Shown: one piece after another, positions 37,375-46,906 of the stretch
Numbering within the stretch: position 1 is the first letter of the stretch
Layout: each line of letters starts with the position of its first letter
Origin: Rheinheimera mangrovi
GTDB taxonomy: Bacteria; Pseudomonadota; Gammaproteobacteria; Enterobacterales; Alteromonadaceae
Assembly: GCF_003990335.1 (NCBI RefSeq)
Contig: NZ_CP034683.1
Span: 386,501-450,500 of the forward strand
DNA length: 64,000 bases
Reading direction: 5' to 3'
Program-made: the position numbers and the translations under genes
The notes under the pieces: model-generated
Told to the model about the DNA's origin: nothing
Database searches by the model: none
The model's input: the letters and a program-made list of their open reading frames with translations, nothing else

Positions 37375-38781
37375 ATGCTGGTTACACATAGCTCAGTCAG
37401 CACTTTGATGTATGGATTTGGTGCTGCTGTCACTGCAGCTATTTTTATTGCCGATACCATCACTTCACTGCAAATTGCGGTGGCTGTGCTTTATGTCATT
37501 GTGGTGCTGATGGCCGCCGAAATGTTTTCAAAACGTGGCGTTATTGCTGTTGGCGCCTTGTGCATAGTGCTGACCCTGACTGCATTTTTTATGTCGCATG
37601 GCGCGACTTTACACAGCTCGGCTTTTGCCCGTTGCCTGATAAGCCTTGCTGCTATTGCAATTACCACTGTGCTGGCACTGAAAAGCCAGACCGCTAAAGC
37701 TTTGCTGCAACAACAAGTGTATTTATTGTCGCAAACTCATGACGCCATTTTAACCTGCGATAGGAAGGGAGTGATCACCAGCTGGAATAAGGGCGCGAGC
37801 AACTTATATGGCTGGAGCAGGGAGCAGGCAATAGGCAAAACCTTATGTCAGTTGCTCAACACACCGGAAAACGCGATGCAGCAACTGCTCGCCACTGGTC
37901 ATTATGAAGGTGAACTGACAGAGCGGCATCAATCCGGACAGCCAGTGGTAGTGGCCAGTCGCTGGTCTGTGGCTTTGGATGCCAAAGGTAAAGCTCAGTC
38001 TATTTTGATCAGTAACAACGATTTGACCGAAAGCCGCTTTGCTGAAGATAAACTCCGGGTGCAGCAATTAGCGCTGGAGCAGGCTAACAGATTGAGCACT
38101 TTAGGTCAGATGTCTGCATCATTAGCTCATGAAATTAATCAGCCTTTGGCGTCCATCAGCATGAGTGCCGAAGCCTCATTGCGCTGGATGAACAGGCCAG
38201 AACCCGATCTACCTGAAATCAGTTCCTGTGTCAGTGCCATAGTCAAAGAAGCACACAGAGCAGCTGAAGTGGTGAAACGGATCCGCACCTTGTCGAAAAA
38301 AGGCACTGTGACTTTGCTGCAGCTGGATTTACGTGAAGTGATTTCTGAGTCGGTGTTGTTGCTTGAAAAGGAGCTGCAACGTCATCATATTCAAATCAGT
38401 CAGCAGTTGCCTGACAGACCGCTTTGGGTGGCTGGAGATAAAATTCAGTTACAGCAAATATTGATTAACTTGCTGGTGAATGCCCAACAGGCGATGGAGC
38501 AGACTGCGCTGTCTGAACGTTATTTGACAGTCACAGTAGTGCCGGATCAGCAAAACTGGCTGTTAACAGTAGCTGATTCCGGAGCTGGTATTACAGCTGC
38601 GGATTATCCATTATTATTTGATGCATTTTACAGTACAAAATCAGAAGGTATGGGCATGGGCTTATCTATTTGCCGCAGTATTGCTGAGGCACATCATGGC
38701 TTGTTATGGGCAGAACAAAAGCAGCCTCCCGGAGCTGTGTTTTGTCTGCAACTGCCGCAACTGGCAGCGGATCCTCTGTGA
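37375..38781 (+). CDS. Membrane PAS sensor histidine kinase (FixL-like)
   Basis: 468 residues from ATG 37375. No strong ribosome binding site is seen; a GTG at 37309 is an alternative start. Residues 10-110 form about four hydrophobic helices. One PAS domain follows at about 120-225 (LSQTHDAILTCDRKGVITSWNKGASNLYGWSREQAIGKTL). HisKA has its phosphoacceptor His252 in SLAHEINQPLASISMSAEASLRWMN. The HATPase shows NAQQAM, ADSGAGI and EGMGMGLSICRSI. The H-box EINQPL is that of the FixL/HPK4 group. Overlaps the response regulator gene by four bases (GTGA). The input signal is unknown. Confidence 0.9.
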   Translation: MLVTHSSVSTLMYGFGAAVTAAIFIADTITSLQIAVAVLYVIVVLMAAEMFSKRGVIAVGALCIVLTLTAFFMSHGATLHSSAFARCLISLAAIAITTVLALKSQTAKALLQQQVYLLSQTHDAILTCDRKGVITSWNKGASNLYGWSREQAIGKTLCQLLNTPENAMQQLLATGHYEGELTERHQSGQPVVVASRWSVALDAKGKAQSILISNNDLTESRFAEDKLRVQQLALEQANRLSTLGQMSASLAHEINQPLASISMSAEASLRWMNRPEPDLPEISSCVSAIVKEAHRAAEVVKRIRTLSKKGTVTLLQLDLREVISESVLLLEKELQRHHIQISQQLPDRPLWVAGDKIQLQQILINLLVNAQQAMEQTALSERYLTVTVVPDQQNWLLTVADSGAGITAADYPLLFDAFYSTKSEGMGMGLSICRSIAEAHHGLLWAEQKQPPGAVFCLQLPQLAADPL

Positions 38782-39413
38782 TTAAGACTGCATCAGGGGC
38801 TAAACCGCCCATAGTCTATGTGCTGGATGATGATCCGGCAGTGCGGGATTCATTAAGCAGTTTATTGCGCTCAGTGGGCTTAAAAGCCGAAGTCTTTGCT
38901 ACTGTGGCCGAATTTCAGCAGGTCAGCCTGGCTGCAGTACCCAGTTGTCTGATCCTCGATGTGCGGCTGCAGTTTGCTAATGGTCTGGATTTTCATCGTC
39001 AGTTACTGGAAAAAGGCATCGACTTGCCGGTGATTTTTATCACAGGCCACGGTGATATTCCGATGACGGTCAAAGCAATGAAATCCGGTGCTGTGGATTT
39101 TCTGGCCAAACCTTTCCGTGAACAGGATTTACTGGATGCCATAGCGGCGGCCTTGCAAAAAGATCAGCAACGTCTGGCTGCGGATTCTGTGTCTGATGAA
39201 TTGCGTCAAAGCTTCAACTCGTTAACCAACAGGGAGCAGCAAGTGATGCGGATGGCTGTGGCAGGTTTGCTGAACAAACAAATTGCAGACCAGCTGAATT
39301 TAAGCCTGATCACAGTAAAAATTCATCGCGGTAATATGATGAAAAAAATGCAGGCGAAAAATTTTGCTGAACTGGTTCGTATGGCCGGACAGTTGGAACT
39401 GAGTAAAAGTTAA
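38778..39413 (+). CDS. FixJ-family response regulator (REC + LuxR-type HTH)
   Basis: 211 residues from GTG 38778, overlapping the kinase stop (GTGA), so the pair is co-translated. The receiver has VLDDDPAVR, phosphoacceptor Asp61 in LILDVRLQFANG, FITGHGDIPM and LAKPFR. The output helix-turn-helix is LTNREQQVMRMAVAGLLNKQIADQLNLSLITVKIHRGNMMKKM. It is the clear partner of the kinase at 37375 and a candidate to bind the TATACC-N2-GGTATA dyads around it, including one that starts at its own last stop-codon base. Confidence 0.93.
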   Translation: MIKTASGAKPPIVYVLDDDPAVRDSLSSLLRSVGLKAEVFATVAEFQQVSLAAVPSCLILDVRLQFANGLDFHRQLLEKGIDLPVIFITGHGDIPMTVKAMKSGAVDFLAKPFREQDLLDAIAAALQKDQQRLAADSVSDELRQSFNSLTNREQQVMRMAVAGLLNKQIADQLNLSLITVKIHRGNMMKKMQAKNFAELVRMAGQLELSKS

Positions 39414-39424
39414 TACCCCGGTAT
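39413..39424. promoter_or_regulatory. Dyad ATACC-CC-GGTAT upstream of receiver gene
   Basis: Second member of the TATACC/GGTATA set, arms of five bases, located between the response regulator and the single-receiver gene at 39508. Confidence 0.5.
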
Positions 39425-39507
39425 AATGTTCTGCTTTTTCTTTATCGGTTAAGCTGTGTTCCTGTTAAAAACAAAACGCTGTACAAGTTTTGTTGGCTAC
39501 CTGGAGT

Positions 39508-39873
39508 ATGCAGTTGAAACCGCCTTTGATTTATGTGCTTGATGACGACGATTCTGTCCGTATTGCTTTAGGCAGCTTTCTGCGTAGCCTGGGATTTAAG
39601 GTAGAAACCTTTGCTTCAGGCCGTCAATTATTGGCCTCAGACCAATTAACTCTGGTGTCCTGCGTGATTTCCGATGTGCAAATGCCCGGCATGAGTGGTT
39701 TTGAAGTGCTGGGGCTGTTGCAACAAATGACCCCTCCTGTTCCTGTGGTATTACTCACAGCTTTTTTTGAAGAGAGCTTAAAACAAAAAGCATTGGCCGC
39801 TGGTGCCAGCGCTTTTCTCAGTAAGCCTTTCAGCTCGGCCGAAATGCTGAAGGTGCTGGAAACTCTGCTGTAA
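39508..39873 (+). CDS. Stand-alone receiver domain protein
   Basis: 121 residues, only a receiver: VLDDDDSVRIALG, phosphoacceptor Asp56 in CVISDVQMPGMSG, LLTAFFE and LSKPF. No output domain. The start is uncertain. ATG 39508 is listed, but GGAG ends two bases before it, and a TTG at 39514 lies seven bases after the GGAG and would be better spaced. Resembles the receiver at 26829. Possibly competes for phosphoryl groups from the local kinases or signals to the chemoreceptor/c-di-GMP genes downstream. Confidence 0.85.
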   Translation: MQLKPPLIYVLDDDDSVRIALGSFLRSLGFKVETFASGRQLLASDQLTLVSCVISDVQMPGMSGFEVLGLLQQMTPPVPVVLLTAFFEESLKQKALAAGASAFLSKPFSSAEMLKVLETLL

Positions 39874-39906
39874 ACAGCAGGGTTCAGCTGTTTTTTAACC
39901 GCTGCT

Positions 39907-39920
39907 TATACCAAGGTTTT
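39907..39920. promoter_or_regulatory. Degenerate dyad TATACC-AA-GGTTTT upstream of chemoreceptor gene
   Basis: Left half perfect, right half GGT then diverged, 171 bases before the chemoreceptor start. A looser TACC-CCA-GGTA dyad follows at 39951-39961. Weakest member of the set. Confidence 0.35.
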
Positions 39921-40090
39921 AATTGCCTAAACCATTTCCTTAGTTGCCCTTACCCCAGGTAGAAGTGTTTCAGCTTCAGCCTTGCCTTAGCATTTACTCA
40001 AGGTCACAAGTTTCAGTCTGTTGACTCACTATGTGCCACTTCTGCTGTGTTGTGGCTGAACCCTGAGGTTTATGTTGGAAGGAGCATCTC

Positions 40091-41719
40091 ATGCTGTTAA
40101 GAAAAATAAGTATCGGAAAAAGAGCAGCCAGTGGTTTTGCGTTACTGACGTTAATTATGTTGTTTTTAGGCTTTTTCAGCTTGTCACAAATGCAGCGGCT
40201 GAATCAGGCCACCAAAGAGATCGATCAGCACTGGTTAGCTGGTATCAATACCTTGCTGGAGCTGAATAACAGAATTGGCACTGTGCGGCTGGAAGGGCAA
40301 AGATTCAGAGCCAGCAAAGATGATGCAGTGCGGGCAAAAAGCAAAGCGCTGATCAATAAAGCCAGTGCTGAGATAGTGCAGCTGGAAGAGCAATACAAAC
40401 TGCGTGATTTAGCAGAAACAGAGCTGGCCACCATGACGGCTCTGGAGCGTAGCCTGACCTTGTACTTTGATGATCTGAACCAACTGATCAGTCTGGCTGA
40501 ACAGCACAACCTGAGCGATGCTGAAGCTGAATCTTTAAGCCGTCAGTTAAGTGAAGGTGGCGCCAGTATCAGTCTGAACTTAGAAAAGCTGATTGCCTAT
40601 AACAAAGCAGGTTCGGCTGAAGCTGCTGCTGGTAATGAGCAAAACTTCGAGCGGTCTTCCTTGATGGTACGTATAACTTTACTGCTGGCTGTAGTTCTGA
40701 CAGTTGTGTTAGCTGTAGTGCTGACCCGTAGCATCGTATTACCTGTGCGCAAAGCTTTACTGGCTGCTGAAACTATTGCCAGCGGTGATTTAAGTCAAAG
40801 TATTGAGTGCAAAGGTAATGATGAACCTGCCTTTTTGCTGCGTGCTATGGACCTGATGCGGAAAAATTTGAAAGATGTGATCGAAAATATCCGCGATTCT
40901 GCTGTGCAACTGGCTTCAGCCACAGAAGAAATGAACACAGTGATTTGGAGCAGTACCAACGATTTGCAGCAACAAAGTAATGAAATTGAACTGACCGCGA
41001 CAGCCATGTCACAAATGACCTCTGCAGTGAATGAAGTGGCAGGCAATGCCGTCTCTACATCAGAACTGTCGCAGTTGTCTGATCGTGAAGCCAAAGATGG
41101 CAATCAGCGGGTGGCGCAGTCCATCAGCCTGATTGAAGATTTGGTCACTAATGTGATGTCGGTTTCTGATAAAGCTGAAACTCTGGCGACTCACACCCAA
41201 AGCATCAGCAAAGTGCTGGAAGTGATACGCACTATAGCTGACCAAACCAATCTGCTGGCATTAAATGCCGCCATCGAAGCCGCCAGAGCGGGTGAAAGTG
41301 GTCGTGGTTTTGCGGTCGTGGCTGATGAGGTGCGCTCGCTGGCGCAACGTACCCAGCAGTCAACGCTGGAAATTGAAAATATGATCAACACTGTGCAACA
41401 CCAAACCGATGACACAGTGCATTCACTGCAGTTCAGCGCACAGCAGGCTGAAGCTACTCTGGAACAAGCCAAAGCGGCAGACCAGGCCTTACGTCAAATC
41501 ACGCTGGCCATTTCGCAGATTAACGAACGTAATCTGGCGATAGCAGGTGCGACTGAACAACAGGCGTTAGTGGCCAGAGAAGTTGACCAAAGTCTGTTAA
41601 AAATCCGTGATTTATCCACTCAAACTGCGGCCGGTGCCAGCCAGACTTCGCAAGCCAGTCAGGAGTTATCCAAACTGGCAGTAAATCTGGCAGGTTTAGT
41701 CGACCGTTTCGCCTTTTAA
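40091..41719 (+). CDS. Methyl-accepting chemotaxis protein, 4HB type
   Basis: 542 residues. TM1 lies at about 15-33, followed by a periplasmic helical sensor of about 155 residues resembling a four-helix bundle ([24 protein letters not shown]). TM2 is at about 194-217 ([15 protein letters not shown]), then HAMP and a cytoplasmic coiled coil. The signalling tip is [43 protein letters not shown]. No C-terminal pentapeptide for CheR docking is evident. It senses small molecules and controls CheA; no che genes are in the window. RBS GGAAGGAG is strong. A hairpin separates it from the GGDEF-EAL gene. Confidence 0.93.
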   Translation: MLLRKISIGKRAASGFALLTLIMLFLGFFSLSQMQRLNQATKEIDQHWLAGINTLLELNNRIGTVRLEGQRFRASKDDAVRAKSKALINKASAEIVQLEEQYKLRDLAETELATMTALERSLTLYFDDLNQLISLAEQHNLSDAEAESLSRQLSEGGASISLNLEKLIAYNKAGSAEAAAGNEQNFERSSLMVRITLLLAVVLTVVLAVVLTRSIVLPVRKALLAAETIASGDLSQSIECKGNDEPAFLLRAMDLMRKNLKDVIENIRDSAVQLASATEEMNTVIWSSTNDLQQQSNEIELTATAMSQMTSAVNEVAGNAVSTSELSQLSDREAKDGNQRVAQSISLIEDLVTNVMSVSDKAETLATHTQSISKVLEVIRTIADQTNLLALNAAIEAARAGESGRGFAVVADEVRSLAQRTQQSTLEIENMINTVQHQTDDTVHSLQFSAQQAEATLEQAKAADQALRQITLAISQINERNLAIAGATEQQALVAREVDQSLLKIRDLSTQTAAGASQTSQASQELSKLAVNLAGLVDRFAF

Positions 41720-41736
41720 CTTCAAGCTCTGAACAA

Positions 41737-41766
41737 GCAGACCCTTGTCAAAGCACAGGGGTCTGC
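41737..41766 (+). terminator. Hairpin between chemoreceptor and GGDEF-EAL genes
   Basis: Stem GCAGACCC (41737-41744) / GGGTCTGC (41759-41766), extended inward with one G-U pair. No T run follows, so partial read-through to the next gene is likely. Confidence 0.55.
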
Positions 41767-41788
41767 AGAGGTTCAGTGGGATAACACT

Positions 41789-44512
41789 ATGAACAGTATC
41801 CATTTTCCTGTGGCATCAGAGCATTTTTCAGGTGCTGCTGACACAAACAGCAAGCCACAGATCACAGTTGTGGTAGCCAAAACCGGTTTATGGCTGATTT
41901 TATACCTGAGTATTGTCTTGTTACTCTGCGGTTTTTTATTGATCTCTTATCTGCAAACCGAACGTCAGGCCAAAGCTGATTTGCATAATATCAATCTGAC
42001 GCTGGAGTCCAGACTAAACGCCGGTTTATTGCACCCGGTACAGACTCAGCTCAGCAGTGTGGCGCAGATGCTGGACAGCACTTTGCTGGATAAAAGTCAG
42101 CTGGAACAGGAGACGCTGCGCCAGCACCTGCAGACTCTGACCAGTCGTTTCCCGGAATTGCCTCCGCTGATTGTGCTGAGTAAATATGGCTCGGCTCTAC
42201 TCAGCATTGAAGGTGGAGATCCGCAGCTGTATTTTTCGCAAATACCGGCACTGGTCAATGCGCCTAAATTACCTGCACTGCTGTTTGAACAAACTTCAGA
42301 TAACAGGCTGGCGCTGGCCGTGCCTTTGTTTAATACCCGGCATGAACTTAATGGTTGGGTGGCGACTTCAGTGCGATTGGACGCCATTCAGAAGCTATTT
42401 GCCCAGGTAGAACTGGGGCCTGCAGGTGTGTTAACTCTGCGCCGTATCGACCCGCCTGCCACAGTAGTACGTCAGCCCGAGTGGACTGAAAAAATGCCAC
42501 GTTATGAAGCCGATTTAATAGACCGGCAACTGGCGGAAGGCCAAAACGAAGGGGTGCTTTTTATGCATTCCAGAGTAGATGCGGTGAAACGTTTGTATGG
42601 TTTTAAAAGACTGGGCTCTTATCCTTTTGTTGTCGTCACAGGGTACGCCAGCAAAGATTATCTGGCGGAATGGTATTTAAGTTCAGCGCTGGCGACTGTG
42701 TTATCTGTGCTGATTTGTCTGCTGAGTTTTATTTTCAGTCGTCGCCTGCAAAAAACCAGAGCCAAAGAGCAGCGCTCAGCCAAAGAATTGCAAGCCAAAG
42801 AGGAATACATTCGATTATTGCTGCATTCAGTGGGCCACCCCATTTTTGGATTGAATTTACGCGGCGAATGTTCTTTCAGTAACCAGAGTTGTGTGCAGTT
42901 GTTTGGTTATGCCAAAGACACGGATTTATCCTCTAAACCGCTTGAGATCCATTTTGTTGATCACAACGGCGAACGCACGGATCTGATGGGCAGATTGTTA
43001 AGTCAAATCCGTCAGGGCAAAGAGTTTTACTGCGACGATCATAGTTTTATTAACGCGCAACAGCAGCAAATTCAGGTGGAGATCCGCGCTTATCCCAATA
43101 TCAAAAACCAGCAGTTAATAGGGGCTGTGGTGACTTTGCAGGATATTTCTGAGCGGAAAGATCAGGAACAACGCATCAGTTATATGGCTTATCACGATGC
43201 ATTAACAGGCCTGCCCAACCGCTGGTTACTAAAAGACAGATTTGAGCAGTTGCAGGCTGGTGTTGATGGCCAGGATGGCCATATAGCTCTGCTGTATCTG
43301 GATTTGGATAACTTTAAAAACATCAATGACTCACTGGGGCATTACGCCGGTGATGCCGTATTGCATGCGGTGGCTAAACGTTTGTTGTCTTTTAAAAGCC
43401 GTATCGACACTGTGGCCCGGCTGGGTGGCGATGAATACTTGTTGCTGGTACGGATTGCGCAGCAGCACGAAGAGCTGAAGCAGTTATTGCAGGACATTAT
43501 TACCCAAATTCAACAACCGCTGCAGTTAGAAGCACAGCAAGTTTCAGTGACGCCTTCTATAGGTGTGGCTATTCATGTGCTGCATGGCGCTGATTTTGAA
43601 GCTTTGCTGAAAGCGGCGGATATGGCCTTGTATAAAGCCAAAGAAGATGGCCGTAACACCTACAGGTTTTATCACAGAACTATGGGAGAGCAGGGCGTGC
43701 GCCGCCTGATGCTGCAAACCGATCTGCGTCAGGCGTTAAGCAAAAAACAGCTGTTTATCCAGTATCAGCCTCAGCTGGACTTACACACAGGCCGCATTAT
43801 TGGCGCTGAAGCTTTATTGCGCTGGAAACATCCTGTTGAAGGGCTGATTTCTCCGGCAGAGTTTATTCCGGCGGCTGAAGCCAACGGCATGATTATTCCG
43901 ATCAGTAACTGGCTCATCCGTGAAGTTTGTCAGCAAGCCATGTTGTGGCGTAAGCAAGGTATGGCGCCTTTTGTGGTGGCGGTTAATTGTTCAGCTGTGC
44001 AGTTCCGTCAGGGCGATTTAGTGGCTGAAGTACGGCAGGCGCTGGAAGAGTCAGGTTTACCGGCCCAATGGCTGGAACTGGAGTTGACAGAGTCAATGCT
44101 GCTGCAGGATTCAGAGCGGGTGATGCAGATTATTGCCCAGTTAAAAGCTCTGGGGGTGAAGTTGTCCATCGATGACTTTGGTACAGGCTACTCCAATATG
44201 GCCTACCTGAAACGTTTTGCGGTGGACAAGCTGAAAATCGACCAGTCCTTTGTCAAGGGCATAGCCCGTAATCCGGACGATGAAGCCATAGTGCAATCCA
44301 TTATCACCCTGGCGCACAGCTTTAATCTGAAAGCTATTGCTGAAGGGGTGGAAGATACGGCCACTGCCGATCTGCTGCGTGCCCGCGGCTGTGACGAAGT
44401 GCAGGGGTATTGTTATGCCAAACCTTTAGCTCCTGAGGCTTTTCTGGATTTTGCGTTGAGTAATCAGCGTGAGACCACTCAGGTTGTGCAATTGAAATAC
44501 GGTCAAAGTTAA
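41789..44512 (+). CDS. Membrane Cache-PAS-GGDEF-EAL protein (c-di-GMP turnover)
   Basis: 907 residues. TM1 about 32-55, a periplasmic Cache-like sensor of roughly 240 residues, TM2 about 296-315, and PAS about 340-455. GGDEF about 465-625 has the active-site loop LGGDEYLLL near 545, a GGDEF variant with Tyr, and DNFKNINDSLGH upstream. EAL about 640-890 has GAEALLRWKHP near 672, the metal ligands in ELTESMLLQD and DDFGTGYSN, and IKAIAEGVED-type sequence near the end. Both active sites look intact, so synthesis and breakdown of c-di-GMP are both possible. Its position after a chemoreceptor suggests motility control. Confidence 0.93.
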   Translation: MNSIHFPVASEHFSGAADTNSKPQITVVVAKTGLWLILYLSIVLLLCGFLLISYLQTERQAKADLHNINLTLESRLNAGLLHPVQTQLSSVAQMLDSTLLDKSQLEQETLRQHLQTLTSRFPELPPLIVLSKYGSALLSIEGGDPQLYFSQIPALVNAPKLPALLFEQTSDNRLALAVPLFNTRHELNGWVATSVRLDAIQKLFAQVELGPAGVLTLRRIDPPATVVRQPEWTEKMPRYEADLIDRQLAEGQNEGVLFMHSRVDAVKRLYGFKRLGSYPFVVVTGYASKDYLAEWYLSSALATVLSVLICLLSFIFSRRLQKTRAKEQRSAKELQAKEEYIRLLLHSVGHPIFGLNLRGECSFSNQSCVQLFGYAKDTDLSSKPLEIHFVDHNGERTDLMGRLLSQIRQGKEFYCDDHSFINAQQQQIQVEIRAYPNIKNQQLIGAVVTLQDISERKDQEQRISYMAYHDALTGLPNRWLLKDRFEQLQAGVDGQDGHIALLYLDLDNFKNINDSLGHYAGDAVLHAVAKRLLSFKSRIDTVARLGGDEYLLLVRIAQQHEELKQLLQDIITQIQQPLQLEAQQVSVTPSIGVAIHVLHGADFEALLKAADMALYKAKEDGRNTYRFYHRTMGEQGVRRLMLQTDLRQALSKKQLFIQYQPQLDLHTGRIIGAEALLRWKHPVEGLISPAEFIPAAEANGMIIPISNWLIREVCQQAMLWRKQGMAPFVVAVNCSAVQFRQGDLVAEVRQALEESGLPAQWLELELTESMLLQDSERVMQIIAQLKALGVKLSIDDFGTGYSNMAYLKRFAVDKLKIDQSFVKGIARNPDDEAIVQSIITLAHSFNLKAIAEGVEDTATADLLRARGCDEVQGYCYAKPLAPEAFLDFALSNQRETTQVVQLKYGQS

Positions 44513-44546
44513 TCCGTCCGGTCAGCCGTTTCAGTGGGGTGTTGAG

Positions 44547-45461
44547 ATGAACAACAGCGACAATATGCAGCAAAGCACAGAGCAAAACGATTTTACCGGT
44601 GTGGTGTACGGACTAATTGGCTCCTGCATTTGGGGTTCTTATATGGCCGTATCCAGTCAGGGTATTGCTGATGGTTTTAGTGCTGAGGATCTAGCGTTTT
44701 TACGTTACCTGACGTCAGGCTTATTACTGCTGCCTGTGCTGGCTTTGAGTAATATGTTCCGGAGAGTGGGCTGGCAGCGTTCTTTGGTGTTGACGCTGCT
44801 GGCCGGGCCTGTGTTTGCCATTTTGGCGTTGCATGGTTTTGCCTATGCTCCGCTTATTCATGGCACTGTGATCCAGGCTCTGGCGCTGATTTTATCTTGC
44901 CTGGCCATAGTGCTGCTGTGTCACAAGGAAAAACTTAAGTTCAGTTATCTGGCGGCTTTGCTGGTGTTATTTGTTGGTCTGGCTGCAGTGGCCCGGCCGT
45001 TTGCAGTTCCGGATCATGACGGCGCCGCATTCTGGAGAGGGGATGTACTTTTTGCGCTGGCTGGACTGATGTGGGCGCTGTTTTTAATGCTGGTTCGCTA
45101 CTGGCAGGTGGATGCGTTAGCGGCCACAGTAGTGGTGGCTGTATTGTCGTCGCTGATTTATTGCCCGCTTTATTTAGTGTTGCATGGTCCTTTGCATATC
45201 TCGATGCTGGATTTTGATCATGTGATTGAGCAAGTGCTGTTTCAGGGCGTTTTATCCGGCGTATTGGCTTTATTTGCCTTCAGCAAAGCTGTGCAGTACC
45301 TCGGGCTTGGCAAGGCCGTATTGTTCCAGGCTTTTTCGCCTGCCGTCACTATGTTGTCAGGTATTTTGTTATTTCAGCATATTCCGGTTTTAAGTCAGTG
45401 GCTTGGTTTTAGCCTGATCGCAGCAGCGTTATTTCTGGGGTTTTATCGGGAATTGGACTAA
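44547..45461 (+). CDS. EamA/DMT-type membrane transporter
   Basis: 304 residues with ten hydrophobic helices arranged as two EamA repeats. The start YGLIGSCIWGSYMAVSSQGIADGFSAEDLAFLRYLTSGLLLLPVL and the C-terminal YLGLGKAVLFQAFSPAVTMLSGILLFQHIP are typical of the drug/metabolite exporter superfamily. Substrate unknown. It begins 34 bases after the GGDEF-EAL gene and is followed by a clear terminator, so it may be the end of that unit. Confidence 0.9.
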   Translation: MNNSDNMQQSTEQNDFTGVVYGLIGSCIWGSYMAVSSQGIADGFSAEDLAFLRYLTSGLLLLPVLALSNMFRRVGWQRSLVLTLLAGPVFAILALHGFAYAPLIHGTVIQALALILSCLAIVLLCHKEKLKFSYLAALLVLFVGLAAVARPFAVPDHDGAAFWRGDVLFALAGLMWALFLMLVRYWQVDALAATVVVAVLSSLIYCPLYLVLHGPLHISMLDFDHVIEQVLFQGVLSGVLALFAFSKAVQYLGLGKAVLFQAFSPAVTMLSGILLFQHIPVLSQWLGFSLIAAALFLGFYRELD

Positions 45462-45496
45462 AAACCAGACTCAGCATTTGCTGGAGTCCGGTTTTT
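45460..45496 (+). terminator. Terminator after the EamA gene
   Basis: Stem AAAAACC (45460-45466) / GGTTTTT (45490-45496) with inner GACTC/GAGTC and CAGC/GCTG pairing. The ends are A-rich and T-rich, so it may also serve the convergent gene. Confidence 0.8.
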
Positions 45497-45538
45497 CAAT
45501 GTGTTCATTAAATCCGACAGGGAGTTTGTTTAAGGAGT

Positions 45539-46432
45539 TTAGTGGCTGATAGCGCTAAACAGCAGAGACTGATGCGCCATGGCTCCGGCCAGCGAACCAT
45601 CTCCTATGGCAATAGCCACTGAACCTGCCATACGGGCATTATCACCACAGGCAAATACGCCCGCTGTAGTGGTTTCTTTGCTGGCGCTGGTGTGAATAAA
45701 AGCACCCATTGGGCCTTGCTCAAACTGGCAACCTAACTGTTCTGCCAATGGGCTGTTGACTGTGGTGGCAGGTTGGGTAAAAAGGCCAGCCATCTGCAGT
45801 GTCTTACCAGTGGTGAGCTGCACATCCGCTTTGCCTGAAATCTGCAGCACTTTACCCGATTCAATCACCACACCCCGGGCAAGCAGCTGTGCTTTTTGTT
45901 CTGCGTCGGGCTCAAAACATTCATTAGTGAATAAAGTGGTTGGCCCCCAATCCGGTAACATCAGCGCATGGTGCAAAGCGAGTGGACTGGCTGCGACTAC
46001 ACCTATGGAGCCTTGCTCCAGCTCGTAGCCATGGCAATAAGGGCAATGAAAAATACTTTTGCCCCAACGCTCTGCAAGACCGGGAATGTCAGGAAGTTGA
46101 TCGGTCACACCTGTAGCCAATATTAAACGTCTGGCCTGATAGCTTTGTTGCTCTGTATTGACCTGAAAACCGGATGCGATTTTGTGAGCGCTGAGGGCAG
46201 ACGCATCCAGCCATTGCACTGTCGGATAGGCCAACAACTGAGCTTTGGCTGTGGCAGCAATAGCGGCAGGGCTGTTGCCGTCCTGAGTTAAAAAGCCGTG
46301 CGAGCTGTCAGCAAATCTATTGCGTCTGCTGCCTGCGTCTATCACCAAGACAGAGCGGCGGGCACGTACTAACTGTAAAGCGGCGGCCATTCCAGCGTAG
46401 CTGCCTCCCAGGATGATCACATCAAGATCCAT
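45539..46432 (-). CDS. Thioredoxin reductase-like FAD/NAD(P) oxidoreductase
   Basis: 297 residues. The FAD-binding fold is VIILGGSYAGMAAALQLVRARRSVLVID. The redox motif CPYC is at residues 130-133 in SIFHCPYCHGYE. The C-terminal FAD contact is GVFACGDNARMAGSVAIAIGDGSLAG. It lacks the full NADPH motif of classic TrxB at the expected place (GVVAASPLALHHALML). Such proteins often sit beside an Rrf2 regulator, as here. It starts seven bases after the Rrf2 gene, so the two form an operon. Natural electron acceptor unknown. Confidence 0.88.
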   Translation of the reverse strand: MDLDVIILGGSYAGMAAALQLVRARRSVLVIDAGSRRNRFADSSHGFLTQDGNSPAAIAATAKAQLLAYPTVQWLDASALSAHKIASGFQVNTEQQSYQARRLILATGVTDQLPDIPGLAERWGKSIFHCPYCHGYELEQGSIGVVAASPLALHHALMLPDWGPTTLFTNECFEPDAEQKAQLLARGVVIESGKVLQISGKADVQLTTGKTLQMAGLFTQPATTVNSPLAEQLGCQFEQGPMGAFIHTSASKETTTAGVFACGDNARMAGSVAIAIGDGSLAGAMAHQSLLFSAISH

Positions 46433-46438
46433 ATCTGC

Positions 46439-46906
46439 TTACTCTTTCGGGGGTTGTTGTGGGTTGTGCAGATTCGCCAGATGTTGCTGGCGTCTGAGTT
46501 CAAAATCAGCTGCTATATCAGAGAGATTAACACTGCCAAATTTTTGCAGCAGTTGTTGCTCTGCCGCCGCAAAAGCTGAGTCCAGCGACGCATTCACCGC
46601 CTGTTCGATAAGGCATTGTGGCGCTTCCTGCCTGTACCCCTGAGCAAAGAGACGGGGAGCACCAAGAGCCTGATACACATCCCGCAAACTGATGGCCTCA
46701 AGAGGCTTTGCTATAGTCCAGCCCCCGCCATGGCCTTTGACTGAAACCACTAATCCTGCCTGACGTAAGCCCGCCATCATGCGGCGGATCACAACAGGAT
46801 TCGTTTTCAGGTAGAGGGCAAGCGTCTCAGACGTCATGGCCTGATGATGTTCAGCCAGATGCAGAATGACATGCAAAATGGATGAGAGTTTATTATCACT
46901 TTTCAT
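46439..46906 (-). CDS. Rrf2-family transcriptional regulator
   Basis: 155 residues from ATG 46906; a longer frame to 46999 has no site. The N-terminal winged helix is KLSSILHVILHLAEHHQAMTSETLALYLKTNPVVIRRMMAGLRQAGLVVSVKGHGGGWTIAKPLEAISLRDVYQAL. It has a single cysteine, in APQCLIEQAV, so the three-Cys iron-sulfur site of IscR/NsrR is absent. It resembles thiol- or ligand-sensing members such as YwnA. A strong ATGTAA/TTACAT operator overlaps its start codon, indicating self-repression. Likely controls the downstream flavoprotein. Confidence 0.9.
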   Translation of the reverse strand: MKSDNKLSSILHVILHLAEHHQAMTSETLALYLKTNPVVIRRMMAGLRQAGLVVSVKGHGGGWTIAKPLEAISLRDVYQALGAPRLFAQGYRQEAPQCLIEQAVNASLDSAFAAAEQQLLQKFGSVNLSDIAADFELRRQQHLANLHNPQQPPKE

